Positions 9,086 to 17,759 of a stretch of DNA of 64,000 bases are shown here, piece by piece. Position 1 is the stretch's first letter, and every line of letters starts with the position of its first letter. The notes under the pieces were generated by a model. The model was not told where the DNA came from and made no database searches. It was given only the letters and a program-made list of their open reading frames with translations. A program made the translations under genes and the position numbers. This DNA comes from an uncultured Clostridia bacterium (GTDB lineage Bacteria > Bacillota > Clostridia > UBA1381), in the NCBI GenBank assembly GCA_934444735.1, contig CAKSDE010000002.1, forward strand, positions 1-64,000, read 5' to 3'.

Positions 9086-9822
9086 TGTATTTGTATGACG
9101 GGACATTTGACGGGCTTTTAAGTGTTATTTTTGCGTGTTTTGAGAAAAAAATTCTGCCGATTGCTATTTATGATGATAAAAATATTCAAAGATCAATGTT
9201 TTGCGAATATGAAACGGTAGAAACCGATTTTGAAAAATCCAAAAGGGTGTCGGATTCGGTTGTAAATAAAATATCATACAGAACCTGGGAAAATCTGTAT
9301 TGCGTGTATCTCTCGGACGAGTCGGAAAAGGGCAGAATGTGTCTGGATTATTTGATTTTTGCGTACAAAAAAGGAAAAAGCGTTAATTCGTGCCTTGCGG
9401 AGGACGCGGTCGGAAATGTTATAAAGACGGTTCAGAAGGTCAAAAATGAGGCGCACCAATATATCGAGTTTATCCGATTTTCGGAGCTGGAGGGCGGTAT
9501 ATATTACAGCGAAATCGAGCCAAATGCGCAGGTGCTGCCGATTGTCGGAAAGCATTTTTTAAAGCGTTTGCCGACAATACCTTGGATTATCCATGATATA
9601 AACAAAAACCTTTGCATGGTTTATAACGGTCGGGAAATGTATATGGAAAATACAGGATTTGTACCAAAAGTTAAGTATTCCGAGAATGAAGAGGAATACC
9701 GAAAGCTGTGGAAAAAATTTTATGATACAATCGCTATAAAAGAGCGCAGAAACGAAAAATGCAGAATGACTCATATGCCGAAAAGATTTTGGAGGCATAT
9801 CACCGAAACAGAAAATATATAA
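9064..9822 (+). CDS. DUF4130 family DNA metabolism protein, partner of radical SAM protein
   Basis: The 252-residue product starts with VVYLYDGTFDGLLSVIFACFE, the DUF4130 (TIGR03915-type) signature, and ends HMPKRFWRHITE, typical of the family. Homologous domains are found fused to family X uracil-DNA glycosylase-like proteins, and stand-alone copies sit beside the radical SAM protein, as here. The ATG lies inside the end of that gene, so translation is coupled. The reaction is not known. No signal or membrane segment is seen. Confidence 0.85.
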   Translation: MSDGRDVVYLYDGTFDGLLSVIFACFEKKILPIAIYDDKNIQRSMFCEYETVETDFEKSKRVSDSVVNKISYRTWENLYCVYLSDESEKGRMCLDYLIFAYKKGKSVNSCLAEDAVGNVIKTVQKVKNEAHQYIEFIRFSELEGGIYYSEIEPNAQVLPIVGKHFLKRLPTIPWIIHDINKNLCMVYNGREMYMENTGFVPKVKYSENEEEYRKLWKKFYDTIAIKERRNEKCRMTHMPKRFWRHITETENI

Positions 9823-9827
9823 AAAAC

Positions 9828-9856
9828 TTGAAATATGCTCATAAAGGTGGTATAAT
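9828..9856 (+). promoter_or_regulatory. Promoter of the dlt-like operon
   Basis: TTGAAA (9828-9833), 17 bases, TATAAT (9851-9856). The first gene begins 43 bases after the -10 with only a weak ribosome site. Confidence 0.75.
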
Positions 9857-9898
9857 ATTTACTGTGAAACAGCAAAAAAGATTGGATGATAGATTTTT

Positions 9899-11389
9899 AT
9901 GATAAATGTATTGGAATATCTTGAAAATTCTGCCGAGAGATTTCCCGATAAAGTTGCATTTTCCGATGAAACGGCCGAGATAACTTTTTCGGAATTTTTA
10001 AACCGTGCAAAAAAAGTCGGTACGGAGATTGCCAAAAAAGTTAAAGCTAATAAAAGACCGATTGCGGTAATGACGGATAGGAGTTTTTCCTGCCTTGTAT
10101 ATTTTTTCGGTGTTTTGTACAGCGGGAATTTTTATGTGCCGATAGACGCAGATATGCCGAAAGCGCGAATGGACGCGGTTATGGAAAAACTGTCGCCCGA
10201 ATTGATATTGCATAAGGGTGATATGAAAAATGCCGATGAAAAATATGAAACGCTGATACCTGCCGAGTGCGAAATCGATGAGGAAATTTTGAGCGCGTGC
10301 AGGCAGAAAGTGTTGGATATTGATCCTGTATATGTTATTTTTACATCGGGTTCGACAGGCGTTCCTAAGGGGATTGTAATATCACACCGCGCGGTGATTG
10401 ATTTTATCGAATGGATGAGCGGCGCAATCGGATACAATGAAGATGACGTGTTTGCAAATCAGGCACCGTTTTATTTTGACTGCTCGGTAAAGGATGTATA
10501 TCTGACATTAAAGCTGGGCGCAACCGACCACATAATTCCGAAAAAATTATTTATGTTCCCGACTATGCTGATAGATTTTTTAAATGAAAAAAAGGTGACG
10601 GCGCTTACTTGGGCAACGTCCGGGTTTAATCTCATTTCTGCATCGGGCATATTGGAGAAAAAAAGTGCAAAATATCTTAAAAAGGTCGCGGTAGGCGGCG
10701 AGGCTATGCTTGCAAGACATTTGAACAATTGGCGGCGCGCAATGCCTGGTGTGAAATATGTGAATTTGTACGGGCCGACTGAAGTTACGGTGGATTGCAC
10801 ATATTATATCGTGGATAGGAAATTTGAGGATTTTGAGGCTGTACCGATAGGGCGCGCGTGCGAAAATAAAGAGGTAATGCTTTTGAACGATAATTTAAAC
10901 CCGATAGCTCCGGGCGATACGGGTGAGATATGCGTGCGCGGAATCGGACTGTCCGACGGATACTATAACGAGCCGGAAAAAACAGCGCTGTCCTTTGTGC
11001 AAAATCCGAATGTTTTATACAATGACCGCATATACAAAACAGGGGATATAGGCAAATTTGACGCAGACGGAAATATTATATTTCAGGCGCGAAAAGACGG
11101 TCAGATTAAGCATATGGGGTACAGAATCGAGCTGGGCGAAATCGAGCGTGCGATGAGTGCGTGCGGAATTTCGGGAATATGCTTTTACGATAAAGAGCGC
11201 GACAGGATAGTTGCGGTTTATGAGGGAGATATGCCGGGGCGCGAGCTTGCAAAAGCCTTGGCAAAGCTGATTCCGAAATACATGATCCCGAATATATACA
11301 GAAATATTCCCAAGCTTCCCTATAATGCAAACGGAAAAATCGACAGGGTGCTTTTGAAAAAGGAGTATGATGATGAAAGAAGTGACTGA
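9899..11389 (+). CDS. DltA-like amino acid adenylation enzyme
   Basis: This 496-residue enzyme is a stand-alone adenylation domain like D-alanine:carrier ligase DltA. It shows motif A3 FTSGSTGVPKGIVISHRAV, A5 NLYGPTEVTVD, A7 YKTGDIGKFD, A8 KHMGYRIELGEIE and the catalytic lysine motif NGKIDR near the C-terminus. It should activate an amino acid with ATP and load it on the carrier protein encoded at 12150. The locus order (ligase, GNAT, carrier, MBOAT, DltD-like) points to transfer of an aminoacyl or acyl group to an envelope polymer. D-alanine is the likeliest substrate but not proven by the sequence. It overlaps the next gene by 17 bases. Confidence 0.8.
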   Translation: MINVLEYLENSAERFPDKVAFSDETAEITFSEFLNRAKKVGTEIAKKVKANKRPIAVMTDRSFSCLVYFFGVLYSGNFYVPIDADMPKARMDAVMEKLSPELILHKGDMKNADEKYETLIPAECEIDEEILSACRQKVLDIDPVYVIFTSGSTGVPKGIVISHRAVIDFIEWMSGAIGYNEDDVFANQAPFYFDCSVKDVYLTLKLGATDHIIPKKLFMFPTMLIDFLNEKKVTALTWATSGFNLISASGILEKKSAKYLKKVAVGGEAMLARHLNNWRRAMPGVKYVNLYGPTEVTVDCTYYIVDRKFEDFEAVPIGRACENKEVMLLNDNLNPIAPGDTGEICVRGIGLSDGYYNEPEKTALSFVQNPNVLYNDRIYKTGDIGKFDADGNIIFQARKDGQIKHMGYRIELGEIERAMSACGISGICFYDKERDRIVAVYEGDMPGRELAKALAKLIPKYMIPNIYRNIPKLPYNANGKIDRVLLKKEYDDERSD

Positions 11390-12110
11390 TTTTAAGGCGC
11401 TTTCAAAAGAGATTATGAAATATTTTAAGCGCGGAGTTATCACGAACAGTTTTTTATCGCCCGAGAGCATGAAGTGCGAAATGAAAGAGGGAAATCTGTT
11501 TTATGAGCCGGGAGAAGATTTTTTAGAGATTTTTGTGAAAAGAAACGGCTTTTACAGACTGTATTTTTATGCCTTGAACGACAGGGTTTTATTCGGCAAT
11601 CAAGTGCAAAAGGCAGTGTGCGATTTTTCGGGAGACGATCATGGTATTTTAAAAAATAACGGATTTTTACCCTACCTTTTAAGAGTGCGCCTGATGTGTG
11701 AACAGAGCGAACTGAAAAAAACAAAAGCTGAAAAGGGAAACCTTGATGATTTAGAAGAGATTTTCGCATTATCGGAAAGCGCCTTTGACAGATATTCGGG
11801 ATATACGCCGACTGAAGAGGAGCTTAAGTCGGATATTTTAAAAGAGAGGGTATATATAAAGAGGATTGACGGTGAGATTGCAGGATTTTTAAGATATGCA
11901 ATAAGCGGAAAAACGGCGGAAATAAAGCACCTTTGCGTGAAAGCTCATTTTCGCAGAAAAGGCATTGCAAGATTACTCGTTTCAATGTTTTTATCGGAAA
12001 ACGAGAAAAGCATTGTCTGGACAGGAGCGGAAAATACTGCCGCTTTGGAGCTTTACCAATCTATGGGATTTAAAAAAGACGGATGCAAATCGACAGTTTA
12101 TATAAAATAG
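11373..12110 (+). CDS. GNAT family N-acetyltransferase
   Basis: The product (245 aa from this start) has an uncharacterised N-terminal half and a C-terminal GNAT domain with IKHLCVKAHFRRKGIARLLV (acetyl-CoA motif R-x-x-G-x-A) and ALELYQSMGFKKDG. Three ATGs follow each other at 11367, 11370 and 11373; AGGAG at 11361-11365 best fits the last. A GNAT is not part of the standard dltABCD set. Lying between ligase and carrier and translationally coupled to the ligase, it probably acts on an intermediate or the same envelope polymer, but the substrate is unknown. Confidence 0.75.
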   Translation: MKEVTDFKALSKEIMKYFKRGVITNSFLSPESMKCEMKEGNLFYEPGEDFLEIFVKRNGFYRLYFYALNDRVLFGNQVQKAVCDFSGDDHGILKNNGFLPYLLRVRLMCEQSELKKTKAEKGNLDDLEEIFALSESAFDRYSGYTPTEEELKSDILKERVYIKRIDGEIAGFLRYAISGKTAEIKHLCVKAHFRRKGIARLLVSMFLSENEKSIVWTGAENTAALELYQSMGFKKDGCKSTVYIK

Positions 12111-12149
12111 ATATATGTCGCTAAAATTGCGGCGGAATGGAGGATAAGA

Positions 12150-12374
12150 ATGATAGATAAGAAAAGAATAATTGAAATAATTGAAGAAGTGTGCCCGGGG
12201 GCGGAATTGGACTCGGAGAGTCTGATTGATGACGGAATACTGGATTCTTTCGATATTGTGGCGATTGTAAGCGAGCTTATCGACGCGTTTGACGTTGAGA
12301 TAACGGTTGAGGATATTATTCCCGAAAATTTCAATTCGATAGACGCAATAGCAAAAATGTTGGAGGATAAATAA
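12150..12374 (+). CDS. Acyl carrier protein, DltC-like
   Basis: This 74-residue acidic protein is a carrier domain. The phosphopantetheine serine lies in DDGILDSFDIVAIV (residue 35), with the usual preceding Asp, and the helix pattern VSELIDAFDVEITVEDIIPENF fits DltC and ACP. It starts after GGAGG with good spacing and ends two bases before the MBOAT gene, so the two are coupled. It probably carries the residue activated by the adenylation enzyme upstream. Confidence 0.88.
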   Translation: MIDKKRIIEIIEEVCPGAELDSESLIDDGILDSFDIVAIVSELIDAFDVEITVEDIIPENFNSIDAIAKMLEDK

Positions 12375-12376
12375 AT

Positions 12377-13909
12377 ATGGCATTTACATCGGCGAGTTTT
12401 GCGCTGTTTTGTATAGTCGGATTGATTTTTTACTATATTGCCCCCAAAAAGGCGAGATGGTTTGTTCTTCTCGTGTTGAGTTATGTATTCTACCTTTCGG
12501 GGAGCGTCGGGAGCGGCGCATATATCCTTTTTACCACGGTTACGACTTATACTGCCGGGAGAATTATCGGGAATTTTCAAAAGGGCGAAACTAAGGAAGA
12601 AAAACAACAGGCTAAAAGCGCAAGAAAAATCATTGCGGGGATATGCTTGTTTTTGAACTTCGGGTTGCTCTATTTTGTGAAATACTGGAATTTTACGATG
12701 GACCTTCTGCATTTTCCGGGAAATATTCTGCGCTTTAACATATTGCTGCCGCTCGGTATTTCTTTTTATATATTCCAATCGATGGGCTACATTATTGATT
12801 TGGTGCGTGCAAAATATGAGCCGCAGAAGAACTTTTTTAAATTTGCACTTTTTGTATCGTTTTTTCCTCAGCTGACACAAGGACCGATCGGGCGCTATGA
12901 CGCGCTCTCACCGCAGCTTTACAGAGGGAATGAGTTCTCTTTTGATAATCTGAAAGAGGGGGCAAAATCGGTCTTTTGGGGACTGGTAAAGAAGATGGTT
13001 ATTGCCGACCGCGCGGCTGTGGCGGCTTGCGCAATAATTGACCGATATACCGAATACAACGGCTCGATGATACTCTTCGGCATGGTGATCTACTGCATAC
13101 AGCTGTACTGTGATTTCTCGGGAGGAATTGACGTTGCGCGCGGCGCAGCGAAGATGTTCGGGATTGATATGGCGGAAAATTTCAAGCGGCCGCTTTTTGC
13201 AACAAGTCTTGCGGATTTTTGGAGAAGATGGCATATCACGCTCGGCAGCTGGCTCAAGGACTATCTTTTTTATCCGATTACGCTTTCAAAGCCCTTTATC
13301 ACGCTCGGTAAATTTACGAGAAAGCATATCAAAGGCAAAGCGGGCAAAATTATTCCGACATCGGTGGCAACCTTTATAGTATACTTTGTGATCGGAATAT
13401 GGCACGGCGCGAGCTGGAAATATATTTTATTCGGCTGCTGGAACGGTGTGATAATTACGGCATCACTTTTGATGCAGCCGCAGTTTACGGCATTAAAGAA
13501 AAGGCTTAGAATAAACGACGGAGCGCTCTATTATAAAATTATATGCATTGTCAGAACGAGCCTGGTTGTTGTTATGGGGCGCTTTATAACGCGCTCGTCA
13601 GGTGTGCATGACGCGATAGCAATGATAAAAAGAGTATTTTTTGACTTTGCACCGAGTGCGCTTAATTCGGCAAGCTTACTGAATCTCGGACTTTCAGCCG
13701 CGGATTATGCGGTAATTACCGTCGGGGTTCTGGCGATATTTGTACTTGAACTTTTTGATGAGTGCGGTATACGCTTGACCGAGAAAATAGAAAACAAAAA
13801 TAGGGTGTTTACCTTCATTTGTATGTTTATATGCGTACTGCTATTTATAATATTCGGTATTTTCAGGGGAGATTACATCGCTTCGGAATTTATATATAAG
13901 CAGTTTTAA
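12377..13909 (+). CDS. MBOAT family O-acyltransferase, DltB-like
   Basis: The 510-residue protein is a polytopic membrane O-acyltransferase. Many hydrophobic segments are visible, and the family motifs are present: the funnel region FPQLTQGPIGRY, CDFSGGIDVARGAAKMFGI, LADFWRRWHITLGSWLKDY and IGIWHGASW with the catalytic histidine near residue 342. It should pass an acyl or aminoacyl group from the carrier protein across or at the membrane. It lies two bases after the carrier gene and 21 bases before the DltD-like fusion. DltB and alginate O-acetylase-like AlgI are both members; the neighbours favour DltB. Confidence 0.88.
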   Translation: MAFTSASFALFCIVGLIFYYIAPKKARWFVLLVLSYVFYLSGSVGSGAYILFTTVTTYTAGRIIGNFQKGETKEEKQQAKSARKIIAGICLFLNFGLLYFVKYWNFTMDLLHFPGNILRFNILLPLGISFYIFQSMGYIIDLVRAKYEPQKNFFKFALFVSFFPQLTQGPIGRYDALSPQLYRGNEFSFDNLKEGAKSVFWGLVKKMVIADRAAVAACAIIDRYTEYNGSMILFGMVIYCIQLYCDFSGGIDVARGAAKMFGIDMAENFKRPLFATSLADFWRRWHITLGSWLKDYLFYPITLSKPFITLGKFTRKHIKGKAGKIIPTSVATFIVYFVIGIWHGASWKYILFGCWNGVIITASLLMQPQFTALKKRLRINDGALYYKIICIVRTSLVVVMGRFITRSSGVHDAIAMIKRVFFDFAPSALNSASLLNLGLSAADYAVITVGVLAIFVLELFDECGIRLTEKIENKNRVFTFICMFICVLLFIIFGIFRGDYIASEFIYKQF

Positions 13910-13930
13910 TGTGAAAGGAATATATTAAGA

Positions 13931-15730
13931 ATGAGTTCAAAAAAATGGTGTATAGCCGCCGTTTTTGCGGTGATTCTTGCGGTGGGTGCCATTATTGCAT
14001 TTAATGTGAAAGAAGATCCGTTCGGGGTTTTCGGTGATGAATGGTACTCATACAACGAAACAAACAATCCACGTGTGGCAAAGATTGAATATCTAAAAAA
14101 AAATCACGACAAATATGATTCATATATTATCGGCTGTTCGTCTACCAGCTCATACCCTGTGGAGGATCTGAACCGATACATGGGCGCAAAGTTCTACAAT
14201 ATGATTATGTACGGTGCGGATATGCTCGATGTGGAGCAGACCGTATATTATCTGGCGAATAACTATGAAGTGAAAAATATTGTGTTGAATGTGTATATTG
14301 CCAACGGATTTAACTATGATTACGAGCCGAATAAGATTACCGATTCGATGCACTATCTTGCCGACGGTTCAAGTAGGACAAAGTTTTATGCAAAGTATGC
14401 CTTTTTAAATCCGCAGTATTCTTATGCAAAGCTTGAGGCGAAAAAGAAGGATCGCTATCTGGCGGAACCCTTTGATGTGTTTGATGAAGAAACGGGTGCG
14501 TATGATAAAAGAAAGCGTGATGCGGAGCATATATCCGATATGGAGAGTTACTATGAGGCATACCCGATTTTTGCAAATTATCCGACGGGAGAATATCTTC
14601 TCTCAAAGTTTTCGGAAAACGGGAATAGTCTGTTGAGGATTAAAGAATTTTGCGAATCGAAGGGCATAAAGCTGATAGTTGTGAATGCTCCGATTTATTA
14701 TGAATACTTTAAGTGTATTCCCGATTATGACATTGAGCATTTTTACAAGACTATTGCCGAGAGTGTGGATTTCTGGGACTTCTCGGTCAGCTCGGTGAGC
14801 CTTGAGCCGCGATATTTTTACGATGAAACGCATTTCAGAAACAGCATCGGAAAGATGGCGCTTGCAAGAATTTTTGGCGATGATTCGATATATATTCCGG
14901 AGGATTTCGGGAAATATATCACAAAAGACAATGTAGAAGAGCAGGTGCAAACCTTTTACGGAAAGACTTTTTCGGACTTGGAATACACAAAGAGATTGCC
15001 GATTCTTTTATATCATCATATTGCGGAAAATGTTGAGAACGACATGATTGTATCCCCGAAAAGGTTCGAGGAACATATGAGGGCGATTGCGGAAAACGGA
15101 TATACCGCGGTCACGCTTGACGATGTGCTTGCTTATATTGAAAAAGGCGAGGATCTGCCCGAAAAAGCGGTGCTTATAACCTTAGATGACGGATATATGA
15201 GCAATTACTCTATAGCATATCCGATTCTGGAAAAATACGGCTTGCACGGTGCGATTTTTGCGGTCGGCTCGACTTTCGGAAGTGATACCTACAAGGATAC
15301 CGGTATTAAGATATTTGAACATTTCGGAAAAGAAGAAATGCGAAAAATGGAGGAGAGCGGCATAATTGACGTTGAGTCGCACACCTATGATATGCATCAG
15401 AATGCAGATTATGAGGAGGGCGTTGCGGCTGAAAATGTGCTGATTCATGAGGGCGAGAGCGATGAGGATTATGTGCGCCGTGTGACAGAGGATTGCAGAA
15501 TGTGGGAGGAAAAGCTCGGAAAGAAAGCAAAAGCTTTGGCATTCCCGCACGGTGTGAGCGACCTGTTCTCGCAGGCGATACTGGATAGCTGCGGAATTAA
15601 GCTGACATTTTCGACAAATGCCAAAACCGACACACTGATAAAAGGTCTGCCGCAATCGGGATATGCCATGGGAAGATATACCGTAACGGAAAGCATGAGC
15701 GCAGAGGATATATTGAGCTTATTAAAATAA
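13931..15730 (+). CDS. DltD-like/SGNH domain fused to polysaccharide deacetylase
   Basis: The 599-residue protein has one N-terminal membrane anchor (about 6-24). Residues about 45-330 resemble DltD/SGNH hydrolases: YIIGCSSTSSYP (nucleophile Ser near 70) and DETHFRNSIGKMAL, the Asp-x-x-His of the triad. Residues about 355-599 are a NodB-type deacetylase: LPILLYHHIA, LITLDDGYMSNYS (metal Asp) and VESHTYDMH (metal His pair), then FPHG. Both active sites look complete. The reading frame is unbroken and there is no ribosome site at the junction. This would join the last step of polymer acylation to deacetylation of a glycan outside the membrane. The fusion is unusual to me; substrate is unknown. 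Confidence 0.8.
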   Translation: MSSKKWCIAAVFAVILAVGAIIAFNVKEDPFGVFGDEWYSYNETNNPRVAKIEYLKKNHDKYDSYIIGCSSTSSYPVEDLNRYMGAKFYNMIMYGADMLDVEQTVYYLANNYEVKNIVLNVYIANGFNYDYEPNKITDSMHYLADGSSRTKFYAKYAFLNPQYSYAKLEAKKKDRYLAEPFDVFDEETGAYDKRKRDAEHISDMESYYEAYPIFANYPTGEYLLSKFSENGNSLLRIKEFCESKGIKLIVVNAPIYYEYFKCIPDYDIEHFYKTIAESVDFWDFSVSSVSLEPRYFYDETHFRNSIGKMALARIFGDDSIYIPEDFGKYITKDNVEEQVQTFYGKTFSDLEYTKRLPILLYHHIAENVENDMIVSPKRFEEHMRAIAENGYTAVTLDDVLAYIEKGEDLPEKAVLITLDDGYMSNYSIAYPILEKYGLHGAIFAVGSTFGSDTYKDTGIKIFEHFGKEEMRKMEESGIIDVESHTYDMHQNADYEEGVAAENVLIHEGESDEDYVRRVTEDCRMWEEKLGKKAKALAFPHGVSDLFSQAILDSCGIKLTFSTNAKTDTLIKGLPQSGYAMGRYTVTESMSAEDILSLLK

Positions 15731-15998
15731 AAGGGAAAAAACTTCGGAACGGAAGAAAAAAAGCAAGGAAAATTTTAAAAAATACTATCTTTTGAGGGAA
15801 TAGGAAAAAAAGCTTCGGAACGCCCGAAACGAACCCGACGGTGTACAGGTGTACTCTGAGAGGTTCGGTGAGGATGTAACAAAAAGGCGATTGGAGAAAT
15901 TTTTAAGTTTTATCCGAAAACTATAAAATTTAACTTATTATATAGTTTTAAATTTGTCTTTTGTATTCCGGACTTTTTTTACATTCCCTCCATTTTTA
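15731..15998. other. Non-coding region between convergent genes with possible RNA structure
   Basis: No gene is seen. The motif CTTCGGAACG occurs at about 15751 and 15812. The second copy forms the hairpin TTCGG-AACGC-CCGAA, and CGAACC (about 15829) pairs with GGTTCG (about 15859) around a segment with GTGTAC and GGTGTAC. An A/T-rich tail follows with a possible AAAACTATA/TATAGTTTT hairpin (about 15920-15952), which could act as a terminator in either direction. The G+C-rich middle part stands out from its surroundings. Confidence 0.4.
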
Positions 15999-16634
15999 TT
16001 ATAACAACTCTTTCCAGCTTTTTATATATCTGTCTGCTGTTTTCTTTAAAAGCTCAATATCAGCCTCATTTGAAAAATCATAAATTGCGGTAGTTTGAAA
16101 GTTACCTTTTTGTGCGCCTTTGATTCCGAGAAGAATATCTTCAAAAACCATACACTTCTCCGGCGCAATATCAAGCCGCTTTGCTGCAAGAAGGTACACA
16201 TCGGGGTTCGATTTATTTACCCCGACTTCGCAGGAAAGCGCAATGGCATCTATAAAATCAAGCATACCTAAGCGGCGCATCGCCCCCTCGCACAGCTCCT
16301 TATAGCCCGATGTGGCGATTGCAATTTTTACACCGCTGTTTTTAAGCTTTTGCATATATTCTTTTATGTACGGCTTTGCAGGGACGGTGTGCATATACGC
16401 ATCATACCCGAGTTTGCTGAAAATTGATTTCAATTCGGCGGGTTCCTCCGCTAAACCGTATTTTTTCTTTATTGCCGGCATGGATTCGTCCATTGTCATG
16501 TCGCGGTAGGCGAGAAGTTCTTCTTCTGTAGGAGTGAAGCCTCTGCTTTTTAAAAAGTTTACCGTTATATCCTGCCATACTCCCATAGAATCTAAAATTG
16601 TGCCGTCCATATCGAAAATTGCACCGTTAAACAT
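15999..16634 (-). CDS. HAD family hydrolase, beta-phosphoglucomutase-like
   Basis: This 211-residue enzyme starts MFNGAIFDMDGTILDS, with the nucleophile Asp8 and acid/base Asp10 of HAD phosphatases. Motif II is IAIATSGYKE and motif III/IV VGVNKSNPDVYLLAAKRL...VFEDILLGIKGAQKGN. It is a class I cap member close to beta-phosphoglucomutase or phosphoglycolate-type phosphatases. The substrate cannot be read from the sequence. It is 17 bases downstream of the chromate transporter pair and may share its transcript. Confidence 0.85.
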   Translation of the reverse strand: MFNGAIFDMDGTILDSMGVWQDITVNFLKSRGFTPTEEELLAYRDMTMDESMPAIKKKYGLAEEPAELKSIFSKLGYDAYMHTVPAKPYIKEYMQKLKNSGVKIAIATSGYKELCEGAMRRLGMLDFIDAIALSCEVGVNKSNPDVYLLAAKRLDIAPEKCMVFEDILLGIKGAQKGNFQTTAIYDFSNEADIELLKKTADRYIKSWKELL

Positions 16635-16651
16635 GATTACCTCCTTAAAAA

Positions 16652-17197
16652 TTATACCGAAAATTTAAATATAATGCCGACTGCTGCGGAAAATGCAATA
16701 TACCAGATAGGGTGGAGCTTGAATTTTTTTAGCGCGATATAGAGAATTACCGCTAAAATTCCGCCTTGCCAAAAGAATTTTGAAAATGTTTCATCAAAAA
16801 ACGTCATCTTAACTATGCTTATCCCGGCAACTGCAATCATTGCTACCGAGGCAGGACGCAGACCGTAGAAAATATTATCAAATATGGCGCTGTTTCGGTA
16901 TTTTTTTAAACACCCGGCAAGTATGATTATAATAATCACGGACGGAGTAATCTCGCCCAAAGGCGTGATTATTGCACCCAATACGCCTTCTCGTATATAG
17001 CCGACATATGTTGCCATATTTATTCCCAAAGGCCCCGGTGTGGATTCGGATATGGCGACAAGATTGGATATATCGGCAAGGGATATCCAGTCGCTTTTTG
17101 CGGCAAGCTCATATAAAAACGGCAAGGTCGCAAGACCGCCCCCGATCGAGAAGAGTCCTATTTTAAAAAATGTGAAAAACAAATAAAGAAGCTGCAT
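16652..17197 (-). CDS. chrA: Chromate transporter half-protein, second of pair
   Basis: The 181-residue membrane protein matches one half of ChrA (chromate ion transporter family): FFKIGLFSIGGGLATLPFLYEL and SESTPGPLGINMATYVGYIREGVLG are the family motifs. Short ChrA proteins come in adjacent pairs that together equal one long ChrA, as here with the gene just upstream; the ATG of this gene shares one base with the stop of its partner. Transport of chromate or another oxyanion is family knowledge only; many gut homologs have no tested substrate. Confidence 0.88.
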   Translation of the reverse strand: MQLLYLFFTFFKIGLFSIGGGLATLPFLYELAAKSDWISLADISNLVAISESTPGPLGINMATYVGYIREGVLGAIITPLGEITPSVIIIIILAGCLKKYRNSAIFDNIFYGLRPASVAMIAVAGISIVKMTFFDETFSKFFWQGGILAVILYIALKKFKLHPIWYIAFSAAVGIIFKFSV

Positions 17198-17751
17198 TAT
17201 TCCTGCCCTCCTTTATCGGTATGTTTTTTTACTGATTTAACGCATACACCGACTATGCCCGACAATACCACAAGCACTGCGACGGGCAGGGAGGTGAACA
17301 TGGAAAGCAGAAATACCGCTGCAAAAACTGCCGCCGTGGGTATATCTATAACCGCTTTTTTCAAAAGCTTGGTAACAGCGTCAAATATCAGGACGCACAC
17401 ACATACGCGTATGCCGTTAAATGCATAGGTGACATAGCGGTATTCCAAAAAGTTCTGCAAAAATGCCGCGATTACGGTAATAATCACAAGCGAGGGGAAT
17501 ATTACCCCAAGTGTTGCGGCGATTCCGCCCAATATGCCTTTTCGTTTGTAACCTATAAAGGTTGCGGTGTTGACTGCGATAACGCCGGGAGTGCATTGAC
17601 CTATGGCATAATAGTCCAAAAGCTCTTCTTTGTCTGCCCATGAGCGCTTATCCACAATCTCTCTTTGAAGAATCGGGAGCATTGCAAGACCGCCACCAAA
17701 GGTGACGGCTCCTATTTTTGCAAATACCCAAAATAAAGTTAAAAGTTCCAT
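17197..17751 (-). CDS. chrA: Chromate transporter half-protein, first of pair
   Basis: The 184-residue membrane protein is the partner of the previous ChrA half. It carries FAKIGAVTFGGGLAMLPILQRE and GQCTPGVIAVNTATFIGYKRKGILGG, the same pair of motifs. Five to six hydrophobic segments are visible. It is translated just after the SseB-like gene (8 bases) and is coupled to the second half by a one-base overlap, so the two subunits should form a heteromer. Confidence 0.88.
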   Translation of the reverse strand: MELLTLFWVFAKIGAVTFGGGLAMLPILQREIVDKRSWADKEELLDYYAIGQCTPGVIAVNTATFIGYKRKGILGGIAATLGVIFPSLVIITVIAAFLQNFLEYRYVTYAFNGIRVCVCVLIFDAVTKLLKKAVIDIPTAAVFAAVFLLSMFTSLPVAVLVVLSGIVGVCVKSVKKHTDKGGQE

Positions 17752-17759
17752 ATCAAAAT

